64,000 nucleotides of DNA from Bacillota bacterium (lineage in GTDB: Bacteria > Bacillota > Clostridia > Oscillospirales > Acutalibacteraceae): the NCBI GenBank assembly GCA_023418995.1, contig JAEZYP010000044.1, positions 62,001 to 126,000 on the forward strand, in the 5' to 3' direction. Below the pieces are notes generated by a model that was given only the letters and a program-made list of their open reading frames with translations, was not told where the DNA came from and ran no database searches. Shown here piece by piece: positions 43,204 through 51,758 of the stretch; positions within the stretch are counted from its first letter, which is position 1; the number at the start of each line of letters is the position of its first letter. A program made the translations under genes and the position numbers.

Positions 43204-44268
43204 TTGCCTAAGATCAGTGTTATCGTTCCGGTATATAACGTTGAAAATTATTTAAAGCAATGTGTTGAGAGCATTCTGGCGCAAACCTTTCAGGATATAG
43301 AAATACTCTTGGTAAATGACGCGTCTACAGATCATTCCCTTGAGCTGGCGAGATCTTTTGAGAAGGATTCGCGTATAACGGTATTGGACAAGCCCCATGG
43401 AGGGCTGGGGGATACCCGAAACTACGGGGTGGCGCACGCGACCGGAAAATACTTGGTGTTTATTGATTCTGATGACTGGATTGATCCGGAAATGCTGCAA
43501 AATCTTCACGCTGCCGCAGAGCAGTATGCATCCGATATGATTGTCTTTAACTTTGTCCGGGAGAATCTGATGGATGATGAACATAGAGTCTGTAAACTGC
43601 CTGTGAATTTTCCGGAGTTTGATAAGGATATACAGGATACCCTGATATCACAGTTAATTGGTCCGGATGCGGGCGATTCTGTGTGGCGCTCGGTAGAAAT
43701 GCTTGGCTGTGCGTGGCGCAGAATGTATCGCAGAAGCTGGTTTATTGCGAATCACTTAACCTTTTTTAACGAACAGGAAATTATGTTGGAGGATCTTCCG
43801 GCGACAATTATGGCTCACTGTCTTGCTGAGCGCGTTTTAGTGGTTGGTGGTGCGTTTTACCATTACCGTTATAATCCCCTATCGCTCAGTACCCGGTATC
43901 GCCCTAAAAAAATGGAGATGCTAACCGGATGCTTTCAGATCGTGCGGGATTTTTTACAGAGCAGGAAAATGTACGAGCCTTACAGGGAACGTCATTTAGC
44001 GTGGTTTCTGCGAAATGCGGCGCATTCCTCCTTTGTGAATTGTTTCAGCCCTTCCAATAAAGTGCGTTTTTCAGAACGCTACCGGGAAGTACGGGGTATC
44101 CTTTACAATCCTTTGCTTAAGCAGGCCGCAAAGTCGGATTATTTGGAAAACGGAACCAGAGCGGACCGTTTGATTCTTTGGGTGATTCGCACGCGTTCAA
44201 CACCGGTCGTTTATCTGTTTTACCGTTTTTATTCTCATATCCTGATGAAAAATACGAGGAAGAAGTAA
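43204..44268 (+). CDS. GT2-family glycosyltransferase, TTG start
   Basis: 354 aa, GT-A fold. It starts PKISVIVPVYNVENYLKQCV with the usual NDASTDHS and the DxD-type metal motif FIDSDDWIDPEM (about residues 88-99). The C-terminal 120 residues are helical and basic. The TTG at 43204 is seven bases after GGGAGG, and no ATG is available nearby. The stop overlaps the next glycosyltransferase gene by one base (TAATG). Likely surface polysaccharide or teichoic-acid-type glycan assembly; substrate unknown. Confidence 0.9.
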   Translation: MPKISVIVPVYNVENYLKQCVESILAQTFQDIEILLVNDASTDHSLELARSFEKDSRITVLDKPHGGLGDTRNYGVAHATGKYLVFIDSDDWIDPEMLQNLHAAAEQYASDMIVFNFVRENLMDDEHRVCKLPVNFPEFDKDIQDTLISQLIGPDAGDSVWRSVEMLGCAWRRMYRRSWFIANHLTFFNEQEIMLEDLPATIMAHCLAERVLVVGGAFYHYRYNPLSLSTRYRPKKMEMLTGCFQIVRDFLQSRKMYEPYRERHLAWFLRNAAHSSFVNCFSPSNKVRFSERYREVRGILYNPLLKQAAKSDYLENGTRADRLILWVIRTRSTPVVYLFYRFYSHILMKNTRKK

Positions 44269-45458
44269 TGGCAGAAAAGAAAAAGGTGCTTTTTATCAAT
44301 TACAGCCTTCACAGCGGCGGAATTGAAAAAAGCCTGGTAACGGTTTTGTCCTTATTTGATTATGAGAAATACGATGTGGATTTACAGCTTTTTGCAAATG
44401 ACGGAATGTTTCTCAGCCGGGTATCCCCAAAAGTAAATCTTTTGCCTCCACTTTTTCCGGCCGAATATAAATGGAATATTCGCAAAGCGTTTTTTGCTTT
44501 GCTCATGAAAGGGCATCCGCTTATTGCTCTCTGCCGACTCCTCGTAACCATTGCGGGGCTAAGAGGATCAATGGGAGACCGGTTGGTACGGATGTGGAAC
44601 GTGGAAAAGAGATTTATCCGAACTGCCAAAAAAGAATACGACGCGGTGGTAGCTTTTATGGAGGGTCAGCCGATTTATTATGCGGTAACGAAGGTGAAAA
44701 GCAGAAACAAAATTGGTTTCATTCACGGCGATTATATCGCGATGGGATTGAATCAGCAATTTGATATTGCGTTTATCGAAGAGCTGAATGCGCTTTGTAC
44801 GGTCTCGGAATCGTGTAAAACTGCCCTTGAAAAAACCTTTCCCAAAAACACAAATAAATTTCATGTGGTTTATAATATTATTTCTTCCACGTTCATGCGA
44901 AGCATGGCGCAGGAGCCGGTCAATTTTGAGGATGACTTTATTGGAACGCGGATTTTATCAATTGCGCGTCTGTCGCACCAGAAGGGGCTCGATCTTGCCA
45001 TTCCTGCAATTGCGTCGCTAAAAAAAGAAGGGCTGAAATTCAAGTGGTATATCATCGGCATCGGTCCGGAGGAAGCAAATCTGAAAGCGATGATTCAGGA
45101 GTTGGGTATTGCCGACTATGTTGGCTTCCTGGGCGAACGTTCCAACCCTTATCCGTTTCTGAAAGCCTGTGATATCTATCTTCAGCCGTCCCGGTTTGAA
45201 GGGAAATCCATAGCGGTTGATGAGGCGATGGTTATGTGCCGCCCGATTTTGTTGACGGATTTTTCCACTGCAAAAGACCAGATTAATTCCGGAGAAAACG
45301 GATTGATTGTTCCGATGACAAGCGAAGGCATTGCAGACGGGTTAAAAGAATTATTGTTAAGTTCGGACCGCCGTGCGGACTTTACGGCAGCATTGGAAAA
45401 ATGCGACTATACCAACGAAAATGAAATTGATAAGCTGTATGCATTAATTAACCGTTAA
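44268..45458 (+). CDS. GT4-family glycosyltransferase
   Basis: 396 aa, GT-B fold. It starts AEKKKVLFINYSLHSGGIEKSLV. The donor site has ARLSHQKGLDLAIPAI, IIGIGPEEANL and QPSRFEGKSIAVDEAMVMCRP, the E-x7-E region of family 4. ATG at 44268 overlaps the preceding GT2 stop and has GAGGAAG upstream. The two enzymes probably act on one glycan. A strong terminator follows. Confidence 0.9.
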   Translation: MAEKKKVLFINYSLHSGGIEKSLVTVLSLFDYEKYDVDLQLFANDGMFLSRVSPKVNLLPPLFPAEYKWNIRKAFFALLMKGHPLIALCRLLVTIAGLRGSMGDRLVRMWNVEKRFIRTAKKEYDAVVAFMEGQPIYYAVTKVKSRNKIGFIHGDYIAMGLNQQFDIAFIEELNALCTVSESCKTALEKTFPKNTNKFHVVYNIISSTFMRSMAQEPVNFEDDFIGTRILSIARLSHQKGLDLAIPAIASLKKEGLKFKWYIIGIGPEEANLKAMIQELGIADYVGFLGERSNPYPFLKACDIYLQPSRFEGKSIAVDEAMVMCRPILLTDFSTAKDQINSGENGLIVPMTSEGIADGLKELLLSSDRRADFTAALEKCDYTNENEIDKLYALINR

Positions 45459-45464
45459 TATATT

Positions 45465-45510
45465 AAAAGGCTCTTACCTTGGCTTGAGTCCACAGGAAGA
45501 GCCTTTTGCT
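45465..45510 (+). terminator. terminator of the glycosyltransferase pair
   Basis: AAAAGGCTCTT (45465-45475) and AAGAGCCTTTT (45497-45507), perfect 11-bp arms, followed by GCTC; the T run lies inside the arm. Confidence 0.8.
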
Positions 45511-45591
45511 CGGAATGAAAAATGAGATTATGGCTGATACTTATTTTGTTTGTGGCTCAATCATATAATGCAAAGGGATTTTTTACGGAAT

Positions 45592-45628
45592 ATGTCAATT
45601 TGACATTAATTTGTCTTTGATGTATCAT
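45592..45628 (+). promoter_or_regulatory. murE promoter with overlapping palindrome
   Basis: TTGACA (45600-45605), 17-bp spacer, TATCAT (45623-45628). The perfect palindrome ATGTCAA-T-TTGACAT (45592-45606) covers the -35 box and could be an operator. Confidence 0.75.
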
Positions 45629-45659
45629 CAAAAAATAGAAGAAAACGGGAGGTCGGATT

Positions 45660-47108
45660 ATGCTTCTTTCTGAATTACTTCAGGGCTTAAAATATACTGC
45701 ATCCGGCAGTACGGAAATTGAAATAAGTGATATCATCTATGATACCAGAAAAATTGTGCCGAATTGTGCGTTTGTCTGCCTGTGCGGTTCATCGGTAGAC
45801 AGCCATGACTTTGCCCGGCAGGCGGCACAGTCCGGTGCGGCCGCGATTATTGCGGAGCATGAAGTGGAGGCACCGGACATTCCGGTTGTTCTGGTAGAGA
45901 ATACCCGCTATGCGCTTGCTGTTTTATCCGCGGCGTATTTTGGGCATCCGGCTCAGGAGCTGAAGGTAGTGGGAATTACCGGAACAAAAGGCAAAACCAC
46001 AAGTTCCTATATGATTCGGTCGATACTGGAATCTGCTGGTATTAAAACCGGATTAATCGGTACAATCGGTGCGGTAATCGGCGAAGACATTATTCAAACA
46101 AACAATACAACCCCGGAATCTTATGATGTGCAGAAATATCTGCGCAGGATGGTGGAGGCAGGCTGTAAGGCAGCTGTCATCGAGGCGTCCTCCATTGGTC
46201 TGAAGGATCACCGCGTATCCGGCTTTACCTTTGATATCGGGTTATTCACCAATTTTTCTCCAGATCACATCGGGGGAAGCGAGCATAAAACCCTTGAGGA
46301 ATATTTACAGTGTAAAAATCTGTTATTTAAGCAGTGCAAGACAGGTGTTGTGAATACAGACGATGCAAGCTGGGAAGAAATTATTGCCGGTCATACCTGC
46401 GCTGTTGAAACCTATGGATTTCATCCTCAGGCCGAGCTTCGGGCTAAAAATGAATGTCTGATTTCCCGCCCGGGCTATCTTGGTGTACATTTCGATGTGG
46501 AAGGCCGGCTGGCATTAAGCGTTGATGTTGATATTCCGGGAAAGTTCAGTGTCTATAACGCTTTGGGAGCGATTGCGGTGTGCCGGCATTTCTCAATTCA
46601 TGAGCAGGACTATATCCGCGGGCTGAATATCGTTAAAGTCAAAGGACGAGTGGAACCCGTATCGGTACCCGGAAATTATACTCTGCTAATTGATTATGCA
46701 CACAATGCGTTAAGCATGGAAAACATTCTGGTTACGCTGCGGGAATATCAGCCCCACCGCATTGTCTGTTTGTTCGGTGCGGGCGGCAACCGGGCGCGTT
46801 CCCGCCGCTATGAAATGGGGGAGGTAAGCGGCAAGCTGGCCGATCTTTCCGTAATTACGGCGGATAATTCCCGATTTGAAAATGTAATGGATATTATTGA
46901 GGATATTAAAACAGGGATTCATAAAACGAACGGAAAGTACGTTGTAATACCTGACCGAAAGGAGGCAATACGTTACTGCATCGAAAATGCGGAAGACGGG
47001 GATATTATTGTTCTGGCGGGGAAGGGTCATGAGGATTATCAAGAAATTAAAGGTGTAAAATACCATCTGGATGAACGCGAGGTAATTGCGGATATTATCA
47101 AACAATAA
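45660..47108 (+). CDS. murE: UDP-MurNAc-tripeptide synthetase MurE
   Basis: 482 aa. Mur ligase adding the third residue of the peptidoglycan stem. Three domains: an N-terminal UDP-binding domain (about 1-100), a central ATPase with P-loop GTKGKTTSS (about 109-117), and a C-terminal amino-acid-binding domain. The specificity motif at 402-405 reads DNSR, with E at 407. DNPR with a following Glu marks meso-diaminopimelate enzymes, so DAP is likely here, with Pro changed to Ser. ATG at 45660 follows GGGAGG. murF follows after 17 bases. Confidence 0.93.
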   Translation: MLLSELLQGLKYTASGSTEIEISDIIYDTRKIVPNCAFVCLCGSSVDSHDFARQAAQSGAAAIIAEHEVEAPDIPVVLVENTRYALAVLSAAYFGHPAQELKVVGITGTKGKTTSSYMIRSILESAGIKTGLIGTIGAVIGEDIIQTNNTTPESYDVQKYLRRMVEAGCKAAVIEASSIGLKDHRVSGFTFDIGLFTNFSPDHIGGSEHKTLEEYLQCKNLLFKQCKTGVVNTDDASWEEIIAGHTCAVETYGFHPQAELRAKNECLISRPGYLGVHFDVEGRLALSVDVDIPGKFSVYNALGAIAVCRHFSIHEQDYIRGLNIVKVKGRVEPVSVPGNYTLLIDYAHNALSMENILVTLREYQPHRIVCLFGAGGNRARSRRYEMGEVSGKLADLSVITADNSRFENVMDIIEDIKTGIHKTNGKYVVIPDRKEAIRYCIENAEDGDIIVLAGKGHEDYQEIKGVKYHLDEREVIADIIKQ

Positions 47109-47125
47109 GTTAGGGTGACTTAATA

Positions 47126-48484
47126 ATGAAAATGACAGCTGCCGAGATAGCCCGGGCCTGTGAAGGAACGCTACTATGCGGTAATCCCGATACGGTTGTT
47201 ACCTCCGTTAGTACGGATAGCAGAAAGATAGATCCTGGTTCACTTTTCGTCCCCATCAAAGGGGAAAGGACGGATGCCCACGATTATATCAGGGCTACCT
47301 TCATTGCAGGTGCGGTTGCAACCCTTACACAGGAGCATAGCCAAATGAACGACTCCAATGTGTGGATCTCTGTGCGGAGTACGGAGCTGGCGCTTCAGCA
47401 GATTGCCTCTGCCTACCGCAAGAGGTTTTCGATTCCCTTTGTTGGCGTGACCGGAAGCGTGGGGAAAACATCGACCAAGGAAATGGTTGCGCTTGCCCTT
47501 TCAGCAGGTCTCAACGTCATGAAAACGGAAGGGAATTTCAACAGTCAGGTTGGGCTTCCGCTTACGATGTTCCGGCTGTCCGGCACACATCAGGCGGCTG
47601 TAATCGAGATGGGAATGAGCAACTTCGGTGAAATGGAACGACTGGCGAAAATCGCGGCGCCTGACTATGCGGTGGTTACCAATATCGGAATATCCCATAT
47701 TGAGCAGTTGAAGACACAGGAGAATATTAGGCAGGAAAAACTGCATATCACAGACCGGTTCCATGAAGGCTCAGTTTTGTTTTTAAATGGTGACGATGTG
47801 CTTTTATCGAAGCTGAGAGGTAAGCTGAACGCACAGACAGTTTATTTCGGCACAAAACCGGAGTGCGATTTCCGTGCCTCCGATGTGCTATATGAAGACG
47901 GTTGTACCATCTTTACGTTAACAGCGCGGGATTCGGTTCATAAAGTAAAGCTGCCGGTGCTGGGCATGCATAATGTGTTAAATGCGCTGGCTGGTTTGGC
48001 GGTAGCGCAAACACTTGGGGTTTCGTTGGAACAAGCGGTTAAAAAGCTTTCCAAATATAAATCTCCCGCAATGCGGCAGCAGATCCACCGTGTAAAGGGA
48101 ATTACCGTTATTGATGACTCCTACAACGCAAGCCCGGACGCGATGAAAAGCAGTATTGAGGTTCTTTGCAGCTTTCATACCGGGAAACGGGTTGCCGTGC
48201 TTGCGGATATGCTGGAGCTTGGGGAGCTTTCACAATCCGCTCACTACGGCGTAGGTGTGAATGCCGCGCAATCCGGAGTCGATCTTTTAATCACGGTAGG
48301 CAGCAGGGCTAAGGATATCGCTCAGGGTGCAAGGTCAGTTAAAGAAGATATCTGGTGCTGCGTCTGTGAAACGAATGAGGAAGCGGAGCTTAAGCTGAAA
48401 TCAATTCTGGAAAACGGCGACGTTGTGTTGGTGAAAGGCTCACGCGGCATGCATACGGATGAAATTGTAAAGAAATTACTATAA
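47126..48484 (+). CDS. murF: UDP-MurNAc-tripeptide:D-Ala-D-Ala ligase MurF
   Basis: 452 aa. Adds D-Ala-D-Ala to the UDP-MurNAc tripeptide in the cytoplasm. The P-loop is VTGSVGKTSTKEM, followed by EGNFNSQVGLPLT, EMGMSNFGEM and DDSYNASPDAMKS, all standard MurF blocks. ATG at 47126 follows AGGGTGA; a second ATG at 47132 is possible. Forms an operon with murE. The dcw genes that usually follow (mraY, murD) are absent: a terminator comes next. Confidence 0.95.
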   Translation: MKMTAAEIARACEGTLLCGNPDTVVTSVSTDSRKIDPGSLFVPIKGERTDAHDYIRATFIAGAVATLTQEHSQMNDSNVWISVRSTELALQQIASAYRKRFSIPFVGVTGSVGKTSTKEMVALALSAGLNVMKTEGNFNSQVGLPLTMFRLSGTHQAAVIEMGMSNFGEMERLAKIAAPDYAVVTNIGISHIEQLKTQENIRQEKLHITDRFHEGSVLFLNGDDVLLSKLRGKLNAQTVYFGTKPECDFRASDVLYEDGCTIFTLTARDSVHKVKLPVLGMHNVLNALAGLAVAQTLGVSLEQAVKKLSKYKSPAMRQQIHRVKGITVIDDSYNASPDAMKSSIEVLCSFHTGKRVAVLADMLELGELSQSAHYGVGVNAAQSGVDLLITVGSRAKDIAQGARSVKEDIWCCVCETNEEAELKLKSILENGDVVLVKGSRGMHTDEIVKKLL

Positions 48485-48502
48485 ATAATATTATAATTCA
48501 AG

Positions 48503-48532
48503 AAAAGGCGGGCGATTTCGTCCGCTTTTTTG
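48503..48532 (+). terminator. terminator of murE-murF
   Basis: GGCGGGCGA (48507-48515) folds back on TCGTCCGC (48518-48525) with G-U pairs, followed by TTTTTTT. Confidence 0.75.
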
Positions 48533-48665
48533 TTGTTTCATAATTTTTTATTATAATTCTAGCATTTTATTGATCTGTTTTCTTTACTTGTCATATATTT
48601 AACAAAATATAAACAAAATAATTAACAGAATTATTAATTTTTTCAATAAATCTACTCTTTAGGGC

Positions 48666-48730
48666 TTGTGTTATTCCAAAAGTTATGATAAAATGTAACC
48701 AATTTGTAACGATTGTTAATATTATGTAAT
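48666..48730 (+). promoter_or_regulatory. promoter and two tandem WalR-type boxes before the NlpC/P60 gene
   Basis: A candidate promoter is TTGTGT (48666-48671), 17-bp spacer, TAAAAT (48689-48694). Immediately after it are TGTAAC-N5-TGTAAC (48694-48710) and TGTTAA-N5-TGTAAT (48714-48730). Both fit the WalR (YycF) consensus TGTWAH-N5-TGTWAH exactly. WalRK controls cell-wall hydrolase genes in Firmicutes, and the next gene is one. The rest of the gap (48533-48665) is A/T-rich with nothing else seen. Confidence 0.65.
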
Positions 48731-48772
48731 GAATACGATTTGATTATGTTCAAGAAAGCGGGAGTGCACAGG

Positions 48773-49429
48773 ATGAAAAAAAGAATGATTTCTACACTGG
48801 CAGCAGCAGTTTTAATATTGAGCGGAATTTTTATAGTCAATGCGCCCGCGGTCAAAGCTGCCGACGCCAAAACCGGCGCCGGTCTTGCGGAACATGTTTT
48901 AAATGCACATAATGAAGGCTGGAAGTACAGATCCGGCTGTTACGGTCAGTTTGTGAACGGAAACCGTTCAACAGACTGTTCGGGTCTAATTAAATCTTAC
49001 CTTTGGTGGACCGATGAAAATTCCAATCCAAAACCAGGTGCTGTTGCGGTTGCAGGGAGTTCCGGTTCTATGCTGGGTTCTGCAAAAGTCAGCGGAACAA
49101 TTAATTATTCGGATTCCTCCTCTTTGCCGAGAATTCATGGGTTAATATTATACCAGCCCGGTCACGTGGGGGTATATGTTGGAAATAATATGGCGGTAGA
49201 TAACCGTACCACCGGAGTCAATATCAAATATGAAAAAGTATTTGGTCGCAGCTCCCCAAAATGGACAAAATGGTTTAAGCTCCCGCAGATAAAATACCCA
49301 ACCACAGGTCTTGTCACATTTAACGGCGATCAGTATTATTATGAAGACGGACAATATGTCATCGATACTTCGAGAGAAATTGATGGAACTACATATACAT
49401 TCGGCCCGGATGGGAAAATGGTTTCTTAA
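48773..49429 (+). CDS. secreted NlpC/P60-type cell wall hydrolase
   Basis: 218 aa. The signal peptide (residues 1-31, KKRMISTLAAAVLILSGIFI then APAVKAADA) has a clear cleavage site. The NlpC/P60 domain has its catalytic cysteine in STDCSGLIKSY and histidine in PGHVGVYVG, with a polar third residue expected after AVDNRT. The last about 40 residues (LVTFNGDQYYYEDGQYV, then a similar unit) resemble a pair of cell-wall-binding aromatic repeats. It would cut peptide stems in peptidoglycan outside the cell. ATG at 48773 follows a weak GGGAG. Preceded by two WalR-type boxes. Confidence 0.85.
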   Translation: MKKRMISTLAAAVLILSGIFIVNAPAVKAADAKTGAGLAEHVLNAHNEGWKYRSGCYGQFVNGNRSTDCSGLIKSYLWWTDENSNPKPGAVAVAGSSGSMLGSAKVSGTINYSDSSSLPRIHGLILYQPGHVGVYVGNNMAVDNRTTGVNIKYEKVFGRSSPKWTKWFKLPQIKYPTTGLVTFNGDQYYYEDGQYVIDTSREIDGTTYTFGPDGKMVS

Positions 49430-49444
49430 GCTTTCATAACAACA

Positions 49445-49487
49445 AAAGTCCTTTGCTGTCAAACGGCGGCGAAGGATTTTTTTATCC
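49445..49487 (+). terminator. terminator of the NlpC/P60 gene
   Basis: TCCTTTGC (49449-49456) pairs with GCGAAGGA (49469-49476) with one mismatch, followed by TTTTTTTAT. Confidence 0.65.
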
Positions 49488-49608
49488 TCATTTTTAACGG
49501 ATAAATCTTGAAATACGGAGCATTATTAAGAAAAAGAGAGTAAAACAAGCATAGTATAACAATAAACCGCAATAAACAAAGAAATTTGTAAAAAAACAGA
49601 AAAAAATA

Positions 49609-49637
49609 TTGACAAATAGTCAAATTACCTCTATATT
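49609..49637 (+). promoter_or_regulatory. strong promoter of the potABCD operon
   Basis: TTGACA (49609-49614), 17-bp spacer, TATATT (49632-49637). It leaves an untranslated leader of about 160 nt. Confidence 0.85.
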
Positions 49638-49674
49638 TGATATGTTGCGTTTGCATCTAACTATACATTTGGCA

Positions 49675-49796
49675 GCGCTCATTGCCGCAATCATATTTGG
49701 TTGCGAAAAATCCTTTGCGGAGGGCAATGATTAAGGCGCGGCTGGGATTGCGTTTAACCGATTAGGCTTAACGTAACTAAATTTACCGCAAAGGGG
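49675..49796 (+). promoter_or_regulatory. structured 5' leader of potA, candidate translational riboswitch
   Basis: An outer stem joins GCGC-TCATTGCC (49675-49686) to GGCAATGA (49723-49730) plus GCGC (49736-49739), with a 5-nt bulge TTAAG. An inner stem pairs GCAATC (49687-49692) with GGTTGC (49699-49704). In the loop, CCTTTGCGG (49712-49720) is an exact complement of CCGCAAAGG (49786-49794), which contains the ribosome site AAGGGG for the ATG at 49807. The fold could therefore switch between exposed and masked ribosome site. No known riboswitch class was recognised. Confidence 0.5.
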
Positions 49797-49806
49797 ATGC
49801 ACTGTT

Positions 49807-50937
49807 ATGATTGACAGATCCATAATTTCATTGAAAGACATCGCAGTTTCGTTTGACGGAGAAGAAGTGCTGAAAAATTTCAACCTCAGCATCAGAGACG
49901 GTGAGTTTGTCACCCTGCTTGGTCCTTCCGGCTGTGGAAAAACCACAACACTAAGGATTATTGGCGGCTTCGTAAAACCGGACAGGGGCGATGTCTTTTT
50001 TAATGATGTAAAAATCAATGATCTCCCGCCGCACAAAAGGGAGGTCAATACCATTTTTCAAAAATACGCTTTGTTCCCTCACTTGAATGTTTACGATAAT
50101 GTAGCGTTTGGCATGAGGGTTCACGGCAAGAGTGAAAGCGAAGTCAAAAAGACCGTGAAAGAAATGCTCAATATGGTCAATCTCAACGGGTTCGCCCACC
50201 GGAATGTTAATCTTCTTTCCGGCGGGCAGCAACAGCGCGTTGCGATTGCGCGGGCGCTGGCGAATGAGCCGAAGGTGCTGCTATTGGACGAGCCGCTCGG
50301 TGCGCTAGATTTAAAGCTTCGCAAAGACATGCAGGTTGAATTGAAAAAAATTCAGCAACAGACAGGGATAACCTTTGTGTTTGTAACTCACGATCAGGAG
50401 GAAGCTCTTTCTATGTCGGATACGGTTGTTGTAATGGATAAGGGGCAGATTCAGCAAATCGGCTCCCCCCAGGATATTTACAATGAACCGCAGAATGCGT
50501 TTGTTGCTGACTTTATCGGCGAAAGCAATATCCTTGACGGTATAATGCATGAGGATTACAGGGTTGAATTTGCCGGTCACAGGTTCCAGTGTGTTGACCA
50601 TGGATTCCAACCGGATGAGCCGGTCGACGTTGTTATTCGCCCGGAGGATATCGATGTTGTCGAGCCGGATGCAAGCCATATTTCCGGCACAGTAACTAGC
50701 GTCACCTTTAAAGGGGTGCATTATGAAATAATTGTTGACGTTCGCGGCTTTAAATGGATGATACAGTCTACCGATTATCAGGAGGTTGGTAAAAGCATTG
50801 GGCTTGTCCTTCAGCCGGATGATATTCATATTATGCATAAATCGGAATATTCGGGTATGTTCGGAGATTACAGCAGCTTCAGTGACGAGATGGACGAAAG
50901 CCAACCAAAGGATGGCGGTGAGGAGGATGAGGGTTAA
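49807..50937 (+). CDS. potA: spermidine/putrescine ABC transporter ATPase PotA
   Basis: 376 aa. The ABC ATPase domain has Walker A GPSGCGKTT (about 39-47), signature LSGGQQQRVAIARAL and Walker B LLLDEPLGALDLKLR. The TOBE domain lies after residue about 285 (VVIRPEDIDVVEP). The QKYALFPHLNVYDNV block matches the MalK/PotA subgroup. It powers polyamine import with PotB and PotC; a two-base gap to potB indicates an operon. The C-terminus has an acidic tail of about 15 residues. Confidence 0.93.
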   Translation: MIDRSIISLKDIAVSFDGEEVLKNFNLSIRDGEFVTLLGPSGCGKTTTLRIIGGFVKPDRGDVFFNDVKINDLPPHKREVNTIFQKYALFPHLNVYDNVAFGMRVHGKSESEVKKTVKEMLNMVNLNGFAHRNVNLLSGGQQQRVAIARALANEPKVLLLDEPLGALDLKLRKDMQVELKKIQQQTGITFVFVTHDQEEALSMSDTVVVMDKGQIQQIGSPQDIYNEPQNAFVADFIGESNILDGIMHEDYRVEFAGHRFQCVDHGFQPDEPVDVVIRPEDIDVVEPDASHISGTVTSVTFKGVHYEIIVDVRGFKWMIQSTDYQEVGKSIGLVLQPDDIHIMHKSEYSGMFGDYSSFSDEMDESQPKDGGEEDEG

Positions 50938-50939
50938 GG

Positions 50940-51758
50940 ATGAAAGCGAAAACCGCAGCAGCGCCCTATGCCTTCTGGATGTCTATTTTTATCATTGTTC
51001 CAATGATTCTGATTGTAATTTTCGCTTTTACTGACAAGAGTGGAGTCTTTACATTCAAAAATATCGCGGAAGTTGGTCAGTATTCCAATGTTTTTCTCCG
51101 CTCCATCTGGCTCGGCGCTTTGGCCACATTAATTTCCTTGGTACTGGGTTATCCGCTGGCTTATATTATCTCCCATATCAACGCCCGCAGACAGAGCATC
51201 ATGGTTATGCTTGTGATGCTCCCCATGTGGATGAATTTTTTGCTAAGAACCTACGCGTGGATGACTTTGCTGGAGGATAACGGAATCATTAACAGCTTTT
51301 TTGCTTCGGTAGGGATACCCAAACTCCAATTGATCAATACACAGGGCGCGGTTGTGCTGGGAATGGTGTATAACTACATTCCCTATATGATTCTGCCTCT
51401 GTACTCCATCCTGACGAAAATCGACCAGAGCGTTATAGAAGCCGCACAGGATTTGGGCGCAAACCGCGTTGGGGTATTTGCCAAGGTGATTTTCCCCATG
51501 AGTATGCCGGGTATGATATCTGGCGTAACTATGGTATTTGTTCCGGCGGTCAGTACTTTTATAATTTCAAAAATGCTGGGCGGCGGGGCAAATCTGCTGA
51601 TCGGCGATCTGATCGACATGCAGTTCCTGGGCAGCGCGTATAACCCGAACCTGGGTTCTGCTATCTCGCTGGTTCTAATGGTCCTGATTCTCATCTGCAT
51701 GGGAATTATGAATCAGTTTGATGACGGCGAAAGCAATGGGGGAGGAATTATGATATGA
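50940..51758 (+). CDS. potB: spermidine/putrescine ABC transporter permease PotB
   Basis: 272 aa with six membrane helices. The binding-protein-dependent transport motif for ATPase coupling appears as EAAQDLGANRVGVFAKVIFPMSMPG (described here in two parts: EAAQDLGANRVG, then FPMSMPG). It starts KAKTAAAPYAFWMSIFIIVP. ATG at 50940 lies two bases after potA, and the stop overlaps potC (ATGA). Confidence 0.92.
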   Translation: MKAKTAAAPYAFWMSIFIIVPMILIVIFAFTDKSGVFTFKNIAEVGQYSNVFLRSIWLGALATLISLVLGYPLAYIISHINARRQSIMVMLVMLPMWMNFLLRTYAWMTLLEDNGIINSFFASVGIPKLQLINTQGAVVLGMVYNYIPYMILPLYSILTKIDQSVIEAAQDLGANRVGVFAKVIFPMSMPGMISGVTMVFVPAVSTFIISKMLGGGANLLIGDLIDMQFLGSAYNPNLGSAISLVLMVLILICMGIMNQFDDGESNGGGIMI

